From Rhineura floridana (Eukaryota; Chordata; Lepidosauria; Squamata; Rhineuridae): a stretch of DNA of 64,000 bases. The stretch is taken from positions 222,996,943 to 223,060,942 of the forward strand of contig NC_084482.1 in assembly GCF_030035675.1 (NCBI RefSeq), read 5' to 3'. Each line of letters opens with the position of its first letter. Positions within the stretch are counted from its first letter, which is position 1. Made by a program: the position numbers and the translations under genes. Positions 36,001 through 45,969 of this stretch are shown one piece after another. The notes beneath the pieces were generated by a model that saw nothing but the letters and a program-made list of their open reading frames with translations, ran no database searches and was not told the DNA's origin.

Positions 36001-39000
36001 CACCAACTTTTCCGGTAGTTTGCATATTCTCTGTCTCTGCAGAGTGTTTATGCTTGCTCCAAATTTCAGCCACTTAATCATTTGAATATAACAATATTGT
36101 TCTTGTATTTATTTTTTACCCAGAGCACAGCAGAAATTAACACAGCTCTCTCTCTCTCTCCCCTCCACTTGAATAATTCAAGCTCCAAGTGGAGAGTGAG
36201 TGAGCCAAACCTAGTCTCTCTGTCTCTTCTAGAAACAAAAACCCAACCTGTCTGATAGTATAGCATTTAAATGATTAATACTACAGAGATTTAAAAGTCA
36301 AACCTAAAAAAGCCTCTCCTTAATGTGGGCGAGACCCTCTAAGCTAGCATTTTAATCTCTATAGTATTAACTCTTTTAAATATCCTTTCACCTTGTTGCT
36401 TCCCCTCATTTTATTTGTGACTCCTCCTCCTCTCTCACACACACTTATATCAAACCAGATCAAAGCTGAATATAATGAAAACAAGCAAGTGATGTTTGGC
36501 TCAAGGTGCTTTGGTAGTGTCAAGCATACTTGTGACCAAAAGAAACAAACAAAAAGGTCTCTGGAGGAGAAAGTAATCTCATCCTTCACTGGAAATCTCA
36601 ATGGGGTCCAAATATATCCCAGAGCCAGTGTGATTTTTTTTACCAGATCTGCATGAGAGTTAAAGCACATGACTTCCCCCAAAGAATCCTGGGAACTGTG
36701 GTTCCCCCCTCACAGAGCTATACATTCCCATCACCCTTAACAAACTATACTTCCCATGATTCTTTGGGGAAAGTCACGTGCTTTAAATGTGTGTTGGATA
36801 TGCTTTGAATGTATGGTGTTGAGCTGCCCAAAGTTAGTAGCAACAACTGGGGTGGTGGAAGGAGGCAGTGGACATGGTAGAAATCAACATAATCTGAAAG
36901 CAGATAGCTACAAGGGCTTGCTTGAACTTGAGAAAAGTAAGATTAACCAAACAGGAAGTTCTACAATTGTCATCTTTGTACGGCTAAAACCACCCAGACA
37001 TTTTTGAGCTTAAAATGGGCTTTGTTCAGAAGGCCTGTCTCTGAGTTTGACATCTGCATTGCAGGTAACCAAAGAGTGTGTAGAAATGGAATTAAGATCT
37101 CAGGAGTCGTTGATGCTGTGTATCTTGAAGTAACCCAATTGTAAAAGCTGTCGAGTGATATGCAGCTGAGTCAAACTCAGAGTAGAACTACTGAAAATCA
37201 AGCGACTGAAGTTACATAAGTCCATTTATTTCAGTGTTGTAAATCTCTAAGGGCCTGTTCAGCTATGACTGGTTGGCCTGCCAGTCCATTTTTTTCTCAC
37301 CCTAAACCACCTGGCAGGGTTATTAGAAGGTGTGAAGGAGGACTGTTGGCACCTAACATGTGGAAAGCCCTCCCCATTGAGGTCAGGCGGTGGCCGACTG
37401 TGGGGTGTTTTCACAAACTGAAGATAATTCTCTTCACCCAGGGTTTCCCTCACACTTCATATTACTAATATCAGTTCCTGACGTCCTTGTAGAACAGCAT
37501 GCTGCTCTGGATGGGCCCTTGGCCTGAACCAGCAGGTGCTTTTCATGTCCTTGTGTGTTCCACCATACTTGGGCCATGGCTCAAGCTGCTCTTGTATCCT
37601 TCTATGATCAGCATTTCAGCCTCCATTCCATGCACAGGCTGCTCGTATCAAAATTAAATTGATTTCAAGACATGTTTCAAAAGTGTTTCACATTTTAAAT
37701 TGTTTTTGGGGTGATGGTTTATGATGTTGTTATGAAATGTATTTGTTTAGTAAGCTGCTTAGGGAAGAAATCAATAAATGCCTGTCTAGCCAGAAGCTGC
37801 CATGAGTGGTTAACCTTAGCATAGTCCATGTTAGTCCACTAAACTACCTGACGGGGTTATAGTGAGGTGTAAAGGAGAGCCATCTCAGTTGTGGTGACTA
37901 ACATATGGAATGCCCTCCCCATTGAGATCATGTAGGGACCCACTGTGGGGTGTTTTCACCAACTCCAGACACATCTGTTCCCTGACCCTTTATATTATGA
38001 ATATTGCTTCCGGATGTCCTTGGTCAGTGTGCTGATGTTATTGGTTTTATTTATTTTTATAGTTATGTTTCCTTATTCTGTGAGCCACTTGGATATTTCT
38101 TTCTGTAAAAGAAAAGTGGTACAAATGGATATGAGGTAAATATTACTCTTGTTCTTTGCAGATGCAGAACGTTGTACCAGGTGTCCAGAAGATCAGCATC
38201 CAAACAAGGACCGTGATCAATGTGTCCCCAAGATTATAACCTTCTTGGCCTATGAAGAATATTTGGGGATCCTCTTGGCTTCCTTTGCCCTCTTCTTGTC
38301 TGTAACCACAGGCTTTGTTATAGTAATCTTCATTAAATATCTTGACACTTCGATAGTCAAAGCCAACAACAGGGACCTCTCCTTCATCCTCCTCATCTCC
38401 CTCCTGCTCTCCTTTTTGTCCTCCTTCTTCTTCATCGGCCGGCCAAGGAAAATGACCTGCCTTCTCAGACAAATGGCCTTCAGCATCATCTTCTCAGTTG
38501 CTGTCTCTTCTGTTTTGGCAAAAACAATCACGGTGGTGCTGGCCTTCCTGGCCACAAAGCCAGGGAACACAATGAGAAGATGGCTGGGGAAGAGTCTGGC
38601 CAACTCCATTATCATTTCCTGTTCAAGTGTCCAAGTTGTCATCTGCACAATCTGGTTGGGGAACTCTCCCCCATTCCCAGAGTCAGACATGCATTTCCAG
38701 CCTGAAGAGATCATGCTGCAATGCAATGAAGGGTCTGTTGCCATGTTTTATAGCACCCTTTATTACATGGGCTTCCTGGCTGCCATCTGCTTCACAGTGG
38801 CTTTCCTAGCCAGGAAGCTGCCTGGGGCCTTCAATGAAGCCAAGCTGATCACCTTCAGCATGCTGGTCTTCTGCAGTGTTTGGGTCTCCTTTGTGCCCAC
38901 CTACCTGAGCACGAAGGGGAAATACATGGTAGCCGTGCAGGTCTTCTCCATCTTGGCCTCCAGTGCTGGGCTTCTGGGCTGCATCTTCATTCCCAAGTGC

Positions 39001-39072
39001 TACATTATTCTACTGAGGCCTGATCTCAATACCAAGGAGTATGTAACAACAAAAACAAAAGTAGTGACCTGA
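23817..39072 (+). CDS. V2R gene C, complete six-exon vomeronasal type-2 receptor
   Basis: Second full-length receptor of the array. Exons are 23817-24025, 31024-31315, 32897-33712, 35210-35437, 35780-35906 and 38162-39072. Lengths 209, 292, 816, 228, 127 and 911 sum to 861 codons (860 residues plus stop), with GT-AG boundaries and the same phases as gene B. Domain order is signal peptide (residues 1-20), ANF_receptor-type ligand-binding domain (to about 439), stalk with nine-cysteine domain, then the 7tm_3 domain. Exon 6 has exactly three of the nine cysteines at its start, as expected. There are no stops or frameshifts. Intron 1 has grown to 7 kb, against 2 kb in B, through CR1 and other insertions. 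An AATAAA 250 bases after the stop could end the transcript. It is likely functional. The ligand cannot be inferred. Confidence 0.93.
24026..25500 (+). other. Intron 1 of gene C, proximal part
   Basis: 24026-24620 aligns with intron 1 of gene B, including the empty site for the L1 at about 24470-24490. Around 24760-24840 a GGCCTATGGCCAAAAAGGC block with an AAATAAATAAAC tail looks like an unidentified retroposon 3' end. The remainder is unassigned. Confidence 0.45.
25505..25600 (+). mobile_element. BovB-type LINE/SINE tail
   Basis: AGTCGCCATAAATCGTAAT, then CTTGAAGGCACATAACAAC and a CAACAA tail, is the 3' end shared by squamate BovB and the SINEs it mobilises. Parallel tails lie at 58790, 59750 and 62250. 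Confidence 0.65.
25733..25990 (-). mobile_element. L2-type 3' UTR copy
   Basis: The tail TTATTATTAAATTTATATCCC leads into CCTTCCTCCCAGAAGGAGCC, the inverse of the block at 5740-5800. The last part reads GGGATAAGGTCTCTACTT, as in 34285. Confidence 0.7.
26690..28240 (+). mobile_element. Cluster of CR1 3' tails, a hAT fragment and a BovB/SINE piece in intron 1 of gene C
   Basis: 26690-26765 is a CR1 tail (GATGGCCTTATAGGAGCC...TTCTATGAAT). 27110-27205 is a truncated hAT MITE (ACTACAACTCCCATCAGCC). 27585-27770 is CR1 (AAAAACTTGCTAACTGTT, CTGGACAGCCACCTGTC). 27775-27990 is a SINE/BovB-like piece (TGGTAAACCACCTCTGAATA). 28010-28240 is a second CR1 3' end finishing CAACTCTACAATTCTGTG. The two CR1 ends share the same start and look like separate insertions. 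Segments at 26800-27510 also retain alignment to intron 1 of gene B. Confidence 0.65.
28285..28640 (+). mobile_element. Repeat family X copy 2 (possible LTR-element fossil)
   Basis: Shares ordered blocks (TCAGCATTAACACTCCAA, ATAGCTTTGGATTCA, TATAGCAACACATCTGC) with 31920-32345. The family is unassigned; it is old and incomplete. Confidence 0.4.
28850..30815 (+). mobile_element. CR1 LINE, 5'-truncated, about 2 kb, in intron 1 of gene C
   Basis: Three large open parts encode consecutive stretches of CR1 ORF2. 28880-29674 holds the region before and into the reverse transcriptase ([33 protein letters not shown]). 29812-30159 holds [20 protein letters not shown] and the catalytic FADDTK. 30125-30556 holds the [13 protein letters not shown] block, then [15 protein letters not shown] to 30810. 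They occupy different reading frames and an in-frame TGA lies near 29770, so it is inactive. It finishes with the diagnostic CR1 tail TCTATGATTCTATGATTCTA. It is the largest LINE in the window and the least decayed CR1. Confidence 0.92.
31024..31315 (+). CDS. V2R gene C exon 2 (ligand-binding domain, part 1)
   Basis: 292 bp as in gene B, acceptor TTTTTGCAG, donor CACAG|GTAGG. It encodes [20 protein letters not shown] and [16 protein letters not shown]. Confidence 0.93.
31316..32896 (+). other. Intron 2 of gene C with family X copy 3
   Basis: 31920-32345 is a family X repeat (parallel to 28285-28640, and to 53170-53450 at its first part, ACTCAGGGTTCTGATTCCTT). 32595-32740 is an L2-type - strand remnant. 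The rest is unassigned. The acceptor is CTTGCCAG. Confidence 0.45.
32897..33712 (+). CDS. V2R gene C exon 3 (ligand-binding domain, main part)
   Basis: 816 bp, 272 codons, phase 0 both sides. It begins [20 protein letters not shown], carries [18 protein letters not shown] and [17 protein letters not shown], and ends RLQPWQ|GTATTT. It is five codons longer than in gene B, and part of the difference falls near the C-terminal end ([13 protein letters not shown] against KMKLEVQRL). Confidence 0.93.
33925..34650 (+). mobile_element. CR1 LINE fragment split by an L2-type insertion, intron 3 of gene C
   Basis: 33925-34052 and 34378-34650 are consecutive pieces of the same CR1 region that is continuous at 22790-23200 (ATGGGGTCTGAACTGGCAGTG, then GTGAAAAA...ATCATTAGGAAAGGTATTG). 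The intervening 34063-34375 is an L2-type 3' end on the - strand (CCTGCCCTTCCTCCCAGAAG, GATAAGGTCTCTACTT). Confidence 0.8.
34063..34375 (-). mobile_element. L2-type 3' UTR copy inserted in a CR1
   Basis: Same block as 25733-25990 and 56130-56350; its tail side adjoins a (GAT)n/(AATC)n run at about 34051-34090. Confidence 0.72.
34651..35209 (+). other. Distal intron 3 of gene C
   Basis: Contains a BovB-like tail remnant (AACTGACTTGAAGGAACATAACAAC near 34670) and the lizard-wide GGGAGTAAATCCCATTGAATT motif near 35052. Otherwise unassigned. The acceptor is GCCATTACAG. Confidence 0.4.
35210..35437 (+). CDS. V2R gene C exon 4 (stalk of ligand-binding domain)
   Basis: 228 bp, phase 0 both sides. 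It encodes [30 protein letters not shown] and [13 protein letters not shown], followed by CAG|GTGGGG. Confidence 0.93.
35780..35906 (+). CDS. V2R gene C exon 5 (nine-cysteine domain)
   Basis: 127 bp, acceptor TATGCTTAG, donor GGAAG|GTGGGT. It encodes [19 protein letters not shown] and [18 protein letters not shown] with six cysteines. It leaves one base (G) for the Asp codon completed by exon 6. Confidence 0.92.
35907..38161 (+). other. Intron 5 of gene C
   Basis: 36648-36796 is a short foldback MITE: AAAGCACATGACTTCCCCCA at one end, TGGGGAAAGTCACGTGCTTT at the other. Two L2-type reverse-transcriptase C-terminal pieces follow in the same orientation, 37260-37450 ([18 protein letters not shown]) and 37830-38010 (GTGGGGTGTTTTCACCAAC). 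The remainder is unassigned. Confidence 0.55.
38162..39072 (+). CDS. V2R gene C exon 6 (seven-transmembrane domain)
   Basis: 911 bp, acceptor TTCTTTGCAG, stop TGA at 39070-39072. It begins [20 protein letters not shown], has the seven hydrophobic segments, and ends [19 protein letters not shown]. The tail is unique to C. Confidence 0.94.
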
Positions 39073-39324
39073 TTCTTATGAAACATCTTTTCAGAGATAT
39101 CGTTTAGTACATGCAACACGAATCCTCCTTAGTGTTTCAAATTATGTGAAATTATTCTTCAGAAGAAACTGTATATCTACTTTCCTGGTTCCAGATACTG
39201 AGTGTCAGACACGTGCAGTCTAAAAATGCACCCAGAACAATTAGTTTTAAACCTTTTTTTTAAAGTTGTGACAGAAATTGGCTAATTCCTCTTTATTACT
39301 AAAGTGCAAATCAAATAATTTGTT

Positions 39325-39330
39325 AATAAA
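39325..39330 (+). terminator. Candidate polyadenylation signal of gene C
   Basis: The first clear AATAAA downstream of the stop, in a 3' flank that aligns with that of gene A for about 200 bases. Use is inferred. Confidence 0.45.
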
Positions 39331-40376
39331 AAAAACCCCAGGAAATCTATTTATTGAGCATCCATTTTGATTTGCTTGAATACAGTTTATGGGGAGGCTA
39401 GATTATATCCACCGTTTATTGAGCATTTGTTCAATTTTAATTTTAATTTTTTTTTGGTGGGTGGTTATAAGACAATGAACCTTCATCCTGCATTCATCTT
39501 GATTTGCTTGTGGGCTGTTTCCACATCTTCCCATTGATTATTCATTCGTGCCACACTTTTAAATGAATTTACTCATCACTTTCCAAACTGCCAGAAGTCT
39601 GATTGTTTTTAAAACCATCTCTCAAATCCAGGAAGAATCATCTTCACAAATCCAGGAAGAATCAAGCAAGGGAGGCTGGCAAAGAGAGCACCAGGGCCAG
39701 ATCCACTCAGGGTGTCCCCTCACCCTGCCCCACAGGACCAAGATAACATCTTGCACCATTTATTTCTTTTAGTATTTTAAAATTCCAAATTCAAAAAAAC
39801 ATATAAATCCTGTCCTGGAGAAGAGTTTTTTCTTCTCTTGTTTAGAAAAAAAATGGTTTCACTCAAAGGTGTTTGTGTCGGCTCCCAGCCCCTCTTCCCC
39901 AGTCTACGAACTTGGAACATTTCCTTCCACCTGTCATATCTCCTGTGTCTTCTTAGCAGGCAATGACATACTTATTACTACTCAGGTGGCAAAATTAGCT
40001 TTAGCTGCAGGAAAAGTAAGAGCTGGCTGTCTAAAACGCCATGCAGGAGATGTGGACTGTGCCCCTGCGCCATTCTGACGGTAGCATCTATGTATCTAGA
40101 TACGGGGTGGGTTAAGGTATCTCCCAGGAGAGAAAATTTTATTTGAATTCTACTGCTGCTTTTCCATGTTATGCTGAAGAATTCTGTTTTATTGTAACAT
40201 GATCTGTTTTTAAATATGTATTCTATATTTTCTTATATTTGTTTAATTGTGGCGGCCTATGGCTTTGAACAATAAAGATTTCTTCTTCTTCATATCTCCT
40301 GGGCAGCCATGGCTTGAATTCGAAAAGAATTCAACAGTTAATTTTCCACTTTCCTCTTAATCAGCTTCACCCCCCT
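39331..40376. other. Spacer after the V2R array
   Basis: Near 39350 and 39420 are repeats of TTTATTGAGCAT, also seen in intron 1 of gene B. 40080-40290 resembles an unidentified retroposon 3' end (GGCGGCCTATGGCTTTGAAC, AATAAAG, TTCTTCTTCTT tail). Nothing coding is seen. Confidence 0.4.
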
Positions 40377-40992
40377 CAGGGCCGGCCCCAGACATGCCAG
40401 GGCCCTTGGGCACCAGCTTGCCCTGGGCCCTGGCACACATGTGCACACTCACACATACACGCGTATGTGTGCCCAGGGCCAGCCCGACACGCTGGAGCCC
40501 TTGGGCAAAAGCCTGCCCCAGGCCCCAGCACTCCCCTTCTGCGATTTGTGCATGGCGAGAGCTTCGGGACTCCGCCATTCCTTTGTTTAACTTACCTTGT
40601 TCTGCGGTTGCGCACGCAGTGGTGCCCTTAAGAAAGATGGCGGCTGAGGTTTCCCTAAGGAGCTGAAGCCTCTGCCGCAATCTTGGTTCATTGCAGGGAT
40701 GCCAGCGCGCAGCACACATGCATGCCATCAGCCAAGATGGAGGCAGAGGCTTCAGCCCCTTAGGAAAACCTCAGCCGCCATCTTTCTTAAGGGCACCACT
40801 GCGTGCGCAACCGCAAAACAAGGTAAGTTAAGCAAGGGAATGGTGGAGCCCCAAAGCTTTTGCTGTGTGATCCACGGCAGTGATCCTGCCGCAAATCACA
40901 GAAGGGGAGCAGAGGGCCCCCTCGGAGGCTCCTGTAGCCTCAGGGGCCCTCGGGCCAGTGCCCCACCTGGCCACCCCTTGGAACCAGCCCTG
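40377..40992. mobile_element. 616-bp foldback DNA transposon, hAT-like
   Basis: Ends CAGGGCCGGCCCCA and TGGAACCAGCCCTG form an inverted pair. Flanks ACCCCCCT (40369-40376) and ACCCCTCT (40993-41000) match at 7 of 8 bases. Nearly the whole element folds back: 40560-40686 is the inverse of 40733-40860 with a spacer of about 46 bases. Each arm carries AAGATGGCGGC (40634-40644, and inverted 40774-40784). It has no coding capacity. Confidence 0.82.
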
Positions 40993-41000
40993 ACCCCTCT

Positions 41001-42499
41001 GTCCTCCTCTTCCTCGGCTTAATGGCTATTCTCCTGCCCATCAACATTCCTATCACCCTGGAAATGGTCACCTGGAGCTTTACACTCTCTCATGAAGAAA
41101 TGCTTGACTCAGGAAATGAAATGAGGGGGCATTTGAATGGGAAGATGGGTGGAGTGGATGAGGGTTGAGTGGTAAAAATTCTGGGGTAATATTTATTGAG
41201 ATCCAAGAGTTTGATCTGAAGCCACATGAAGTCACCACCTTGCCGACATAGGCAGGTCTAGTTCTTGTAAGTGGTTCGATGGGAGACCTAGTGAAGACCT
41301 CTTAGGTACATTGTCTTGGTACATTGTCTTGGGGTCCATGATGGAAGAAAGGTTGGAGATGTACGCAAGAAAATAAATAAATAAACATATATGACACAGT
41401 CACGACCATTTCATTGATATCAATGGACATGAGTCCTTTAATTTCAAAGGGTCTACTCTGAGTAAGGATTAGTTGGGTACAACCCCATGTTGACTCCTGA
41501 CACATGGCTGTAAAGGACCAATCAGGAGCCTTAAAGTGCACTCCTGCTTCTTGGCAAGCAAAGCTCGTTGTAGGCACCCATTGGTTGATTGGCACTGACA
41601 GCAAGCCCTGCTGGAACCTGCTGCCCTAAGGAATTGCTGATTGGGAATTCCACAGTATAGTTAATCCCTGCCAAAAATGGGGCTTGCTGTAACTGCTAAT
41701 TAGCTGATCAACTCTGGCAAAAGGCCCTGCATGAAGATGCTTCTTTTGCCCACCTACTTATCAAAGTGGCCTGTGGGGCTTGAAGGATATCAAGATGCCT
41801 GCTCTAGTAAGCAGGAGGCGAAACAGTGGTAATTTTGTTTCAAAATAAGGTTATGGGCTCAGTTTTAGTATGGGGCACCAATATGGGAGTGGGATGATTC
41901 TCAAATTGTGGAACTGGACTCTCTACAGGGGAGTTTTTTTGGGAGAGAACTTGCTATTTTTACTCCTGTTAGTCCATTAGGCGGCAGGGCATGTTGGACT
42001 TCCTTCAATTGCAATCTCAATTCATGATGCTATTATTGCCTATTTCAGAAAACTCTTCAGAGAGATGAACAATGCCTGATGTTTATCAAGACACATTGAA
42101 ATAAAAAGTATCTTCGGGTTATTGATTTCAAGAGTTCTAATCTATAAATTTGATTTAGCTGCATGTCACTTGATAGCTTTTAAAACTGTGTTCCGTCACA
42201 TTACACAGGTGTAAGGGACTAAGTCTCCAGATATCATAAACTCAAGAACGGGCAAGGAATCTGCTCAACTGGAAACTGAAACCGGGATTCCTAACAGCTT
42301 ACATGTTTGCGATCACTGCAGACCGATCCTGAGTGCTGCGATGGTCTGTGGGTGCTCCTGATACCGTTAAAGAAAAAAACAACATAGGAGGGATTAGAGG
42401 GGTGGGAGAAAGGCAGAAGAGAGAATGAATGACAATGCAGACAAAATATATGCAGAGGGGAAGGAAGATCTCTGCTCTTCTCATGAGAGAGCCTGGGAA
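41001..42499. other. Spacer, nothing firmly recognised
   Basis: An L2-like tail (GAAAATAAATAAATAAAC) lies near 41370, and a weak copy of the lizard-wide TCTGAGTAAG motif near 41458. No exon-like structure is seen. Confidence 0.35.
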
Positions 42500-42745
42500 A
42501 ACATTCAGAGGCCCTGGGAGGCAATGGTAAACCCTCTCTGAATACCACTTACCAAGAACACCCTACTCATAGGGTCACCATAAGTCGGGATTGATTTGAA
42601 GGCAGTCAATTTCATTTTTTCATATATTGCTTGATTGCAAATAGAACCTCTAAGCGGTTTACAGAAAAGAAAACAAACTTTAAAATTGTCAGTAAAAGAC
42701 AAAGTTACGAACAGATGTTTTTTAAAAATTCAAAATATAAAAACA
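42500..42745. mobile_element. SINE with BovB-type tail followed by an L2-type remnant
   Basis: 42500-42615 has GGCAATGGTAAACC, CTCATAGGGTCACCATAAGT and TTGATTTGAAGGCAGTC, the 3' half of a squamate tRNA-type SINE on the + strand. 42625-42745 is an L2-type 3' end on the - strand (CTCTAAGCGGTTTACAG). Confidence 0.6.
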
Positions 42746-44169
42746 GGTTGAAACATATGTCAGGTCTGGATAGGCTTGCCTAAACAAAAAAAGTCTTGAG
42801 CAGATGGTAATACAGTACAGCGAAGGGGCCTGCCTGATGTCAATGTTGGGTTTAAGCAAGCTTGCATGCCGCCCCCTTTGATAGGGAGATGCTCCCTCAG
42901 GCTCTAACTAATATTTGGGGAATATCTCTATATGTGTGTTTACCATGACGTAACTTCCTTAGAGGGTGGGCTTATTTTCCTTCTTCCACCTCCTCCTTTG
43001 TCTGGGGATTATAGAAATTCCTGCATATTCTCCATTCGCCTCTAGCAGAATTAGTGACTATTAATCATTAATATCCTGAGCCATTCATAATTCTAAATTT
43101 AAGAGATTAGAAGATCCTTACTGCTATGAAGATAGGCACTAATGACTGAAAATGGACTGAGACTAGATTATTTTCTATCTAAACTAGAGCCTATGTTGTT
43201 TTAAACATAGGAAGGTCGTGAGTAAATATTCTTTTTACCTAAGATTGTCTCTGTAAGTTGATTAACTAGTATGTCTGAGAGAAGGTGTGGGACTGGTTAT
43301 TCTCAAATTCTGCTCCTGCATTTATACTTTGCTAAGAAATAGGACTACATACTGTTCCTATTTCATTTAACCAAACAGTCAATAGGCAGGGAGTTCCAAA
43401 GTATAGGTACCACCACACTAGAAGATCATTTTCTTACAAGTGCAGAACAAATATTCTATGGCACCTGTAAGACAGAAGCGGAACTGGTACTTTTCCTATT
43501 CTTTTGCCTGTGTCACACACACACACACACACATCCAGTTCATAGGAGGGGCTTGTGAGCCCCTCCTAGGGAATCCTGAGCTTATCCCCACCAATATCAA
43601 CAACAGAATGTGGCCTTCCAACCTCCCCCTTAGAAGGAATCCATAGCAACTAACATACTGCAATAAACCAAGTTTGGGGTTTGAGTGTGTGTTGGGCGGA
43701 AGAGATTGCTTTGGAGTGTGGAATGTAATGGCCAGGGGATGGTGGTTGGAGGGAACACATGAAGTGGCAGTTGGGAAGCGGCAGTTGACAGTTGATGCAG
43801 GTTGGGGGAGTCACTGAGTGGAAATAGGGGTAGGAGGTGTGGGGAAATGAGGGCCACATTCTCTTCTTCTGGGGGCCACATGCAAATAGTGGACTGGGCC
43901 AGAGGCAAAAGTGGGTGGAGCAGTGGCTATAAATTCTACCTTAATACAGAAAGCTCATTTCTACACACACTCATGCACCCCTCTCTAGCCCCCACCCAGG
44001 CAAGCAACAGTCATGATCAGTGTTTAAGGAGACATTTGTTAACACACGTGCCTATTGGGAACCTGAGTGTGTGAACCTGCCATTCACGTGTTCTATTAAA
44101 CATGCCTCCTTGAGATAAGGGGGATCTTTTGCTAGGGATAAACCAGGCGCTTTGCCCTGAAATGTGCCT
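42746..44169. other. Spacer with a (CA)n microsatellite
   Basis: A (CA)n run lies at 43514-43532. The remaining sequence gave no motif. Overlapping small frames at 43630-44074 look like chance. Confidence 0.4.
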
Positions 44170-44500
44170 AGGGTTTTCATAGTAAGTGGTATTCAGAGGA
44201 GGTTTACCATTGCCTCCCTCTGAGGCTAGTCCTCCCCAGCTGGCCAGGGCCTGCTCCGCTTGCCACAGCTGCACAAGCCAGCCCCTTCCTTGTCTGCAAC
44301 TGCCAGCTGGGGGGCAACTGGGCTCCTTGGGAATATGCTGCTTGCCCACAGCTGCAGAGGTGGCAGGGAACGTCACCCCCTGAGCCACTCGCTGTGGGGT
44401 GATCTTTAGCTGGCCCTTGACACCCAGGAGACACGAGTGGGGATTTGAACTCATAGACTCTGGATTCCCAGCCAGGCTCTCCTCTCCACTGTGCTATACC
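44170..44500 (-). mobile_element. tRNA-derived SINE, full-length-looking
   Basis: On the - strand it begins near 44500 with a tRNA-like head whose box B region reads GAGTTCAAATCCC. It runs through a GC-rich body and ends near 44180 in GGTAAACCTCCTCTGAATAC and a CCTAGG end. It belongs to the same family as 42500-42615, in opposite orientation. Confidence 0.65.
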
Positions 44501-44869
44501 CATAACAAAACACAGAGATTGCCCATCCAAGGTCCAAGGGAGTGGGCAGTGGAATACAGGTGAAGTGATGTGAAGGACCTCTGCCCAAAAAGCAGGAAGG
44601 AATCTCTTTGCCTCAAGGCTTGCACCGAGACAGACTCTCTTCCTGATCTGTGACCGGTAGTCCTGTGCTGCGTTCCTTGAGAGTGTACTTACACATGTTG
44701 GAGCTCAGATCACCATCCTGGGTCCCCAATCCTGCTCTTAAATACACTTTCCCTCTTACAAATCAATGTGAAAAGGAGGGGTCTGGTTATGAGGTGATAT
44801 GTTGTGTGTGTATTTCTTGCAGTCAGGAAAAAAATAGTTCTGCTTTCTAATGCTATCATTGAACAATGG

Positions 44870-45490
44870 GATTGTTCTGCTGGGCATGAGGGAAATCTGC
44901 CAAAAACTGAGATAACACTTAATTCAGGGTCTTCATGTTCCTCCTGTGGGCGAAATTGTACATTGGTTCAGGCTTTAGGGAGCATTCCAAAATGGCTAGG
45001 CCTCAATTTGTTTAAAATAGAATAAATGCTGAAATTGCTGTGCAAGGAATTAAGGCAAAAGTTGAATGATATAACGTATCAAAATGCTTGCTTTCTTGGT
45101 ATATTTTGTCAAGGGAGTCATAAAGGAAATGAGGAGGGGTAAAGAGAGATCTTTGTTTGAAAGGAAATGAAAAGTCAACTTGACATTGCATATTTTCCTA
45201 GAATTTTAGTTACTCGTTTATGCCAAGTATTGAGAACTCATGCCAAAGAATGAGAATGAGTGACATATTGTTATGTATTATCGTGTGATAATTGTGTAAT
45301 CATGTAACCTTGAATAAGTATATAAGTTGGTCTAAAACTCATGTCGGGGGGCTTGTTTTGAGAATTGTATCTCTGGACAACCTCCCAGACAGCTGCTTGA
45401 AATAAAGCTATCTAATCAAAGCATCAGTTCTGTGTCTTGAGAGTGTTGGTGGATAGGGCCTCCCAGTAATGAACTAAGGGCTCCTGCGAC
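44870..45490 (+). mobile_element. Probable solo LTR of an endogenous retrovirus-like element (fossil)
   Basis: A TATAAG site near 45320, AATAAA at about 45402, and a following U5-like part (CAGTTCTGTGTCTTGAGAG) give the promoter, polyadenylation and U5 order of a retroviral LTR. No internal genes are adjacent. The ends are approximate and no flanking duplication was established. The family is not assigned beyond ERV-like. Confidence 0.45.
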
Positions 45491-45969
45491 ACGCCAAAAG
45501 TGCCAAAAGTTGGTCCTTTTTTCTTGTCCTCATTTCACAGTATTTAGGATGGCACAAGTCAGAAAACAGGGGGTGTGTGGTGGGAAATGTAGCCCAGAAT
45601 ACTCCAGGGCCTTGCCCCCCCCCCTTCAACTCCAAATGAACCAAAATGGGGGTTAGCCTGAGCACTCGTTACATTCCCGCAATGCAAAAAACTCAGTGGG
45701 GATGCAGGACTGGTGTGGGGAGTGGCTCAGGAGAGGGGCCGTGGTTGAGGAGGGTTATAGCCTGGGAAGAGTCCCACAGGCAGAAAGAGAGGCCTGGAGA
45801 GCTTCATTTGACCCTTCCCCAGGTCTAAGGTTCTCCACCCTTGGTTTAGGAGATAGCCAGTCGTGATCTCATTCATCACAGAGTTCAGTTCTCTGTGAAT
45901 TTTTCATTGTTCCTCAAAGAATTATTCCTGTCTGCTGTTAACCCAGGACCATTGCTCTATACAACCCAC

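Noticed and set aside
45474-45665. Small - strand frame next to the transmembrane-type segment
   Set aside because: Considered as a partner exon, but it has no signal peptide, no domain motif and no fitting splice sites.
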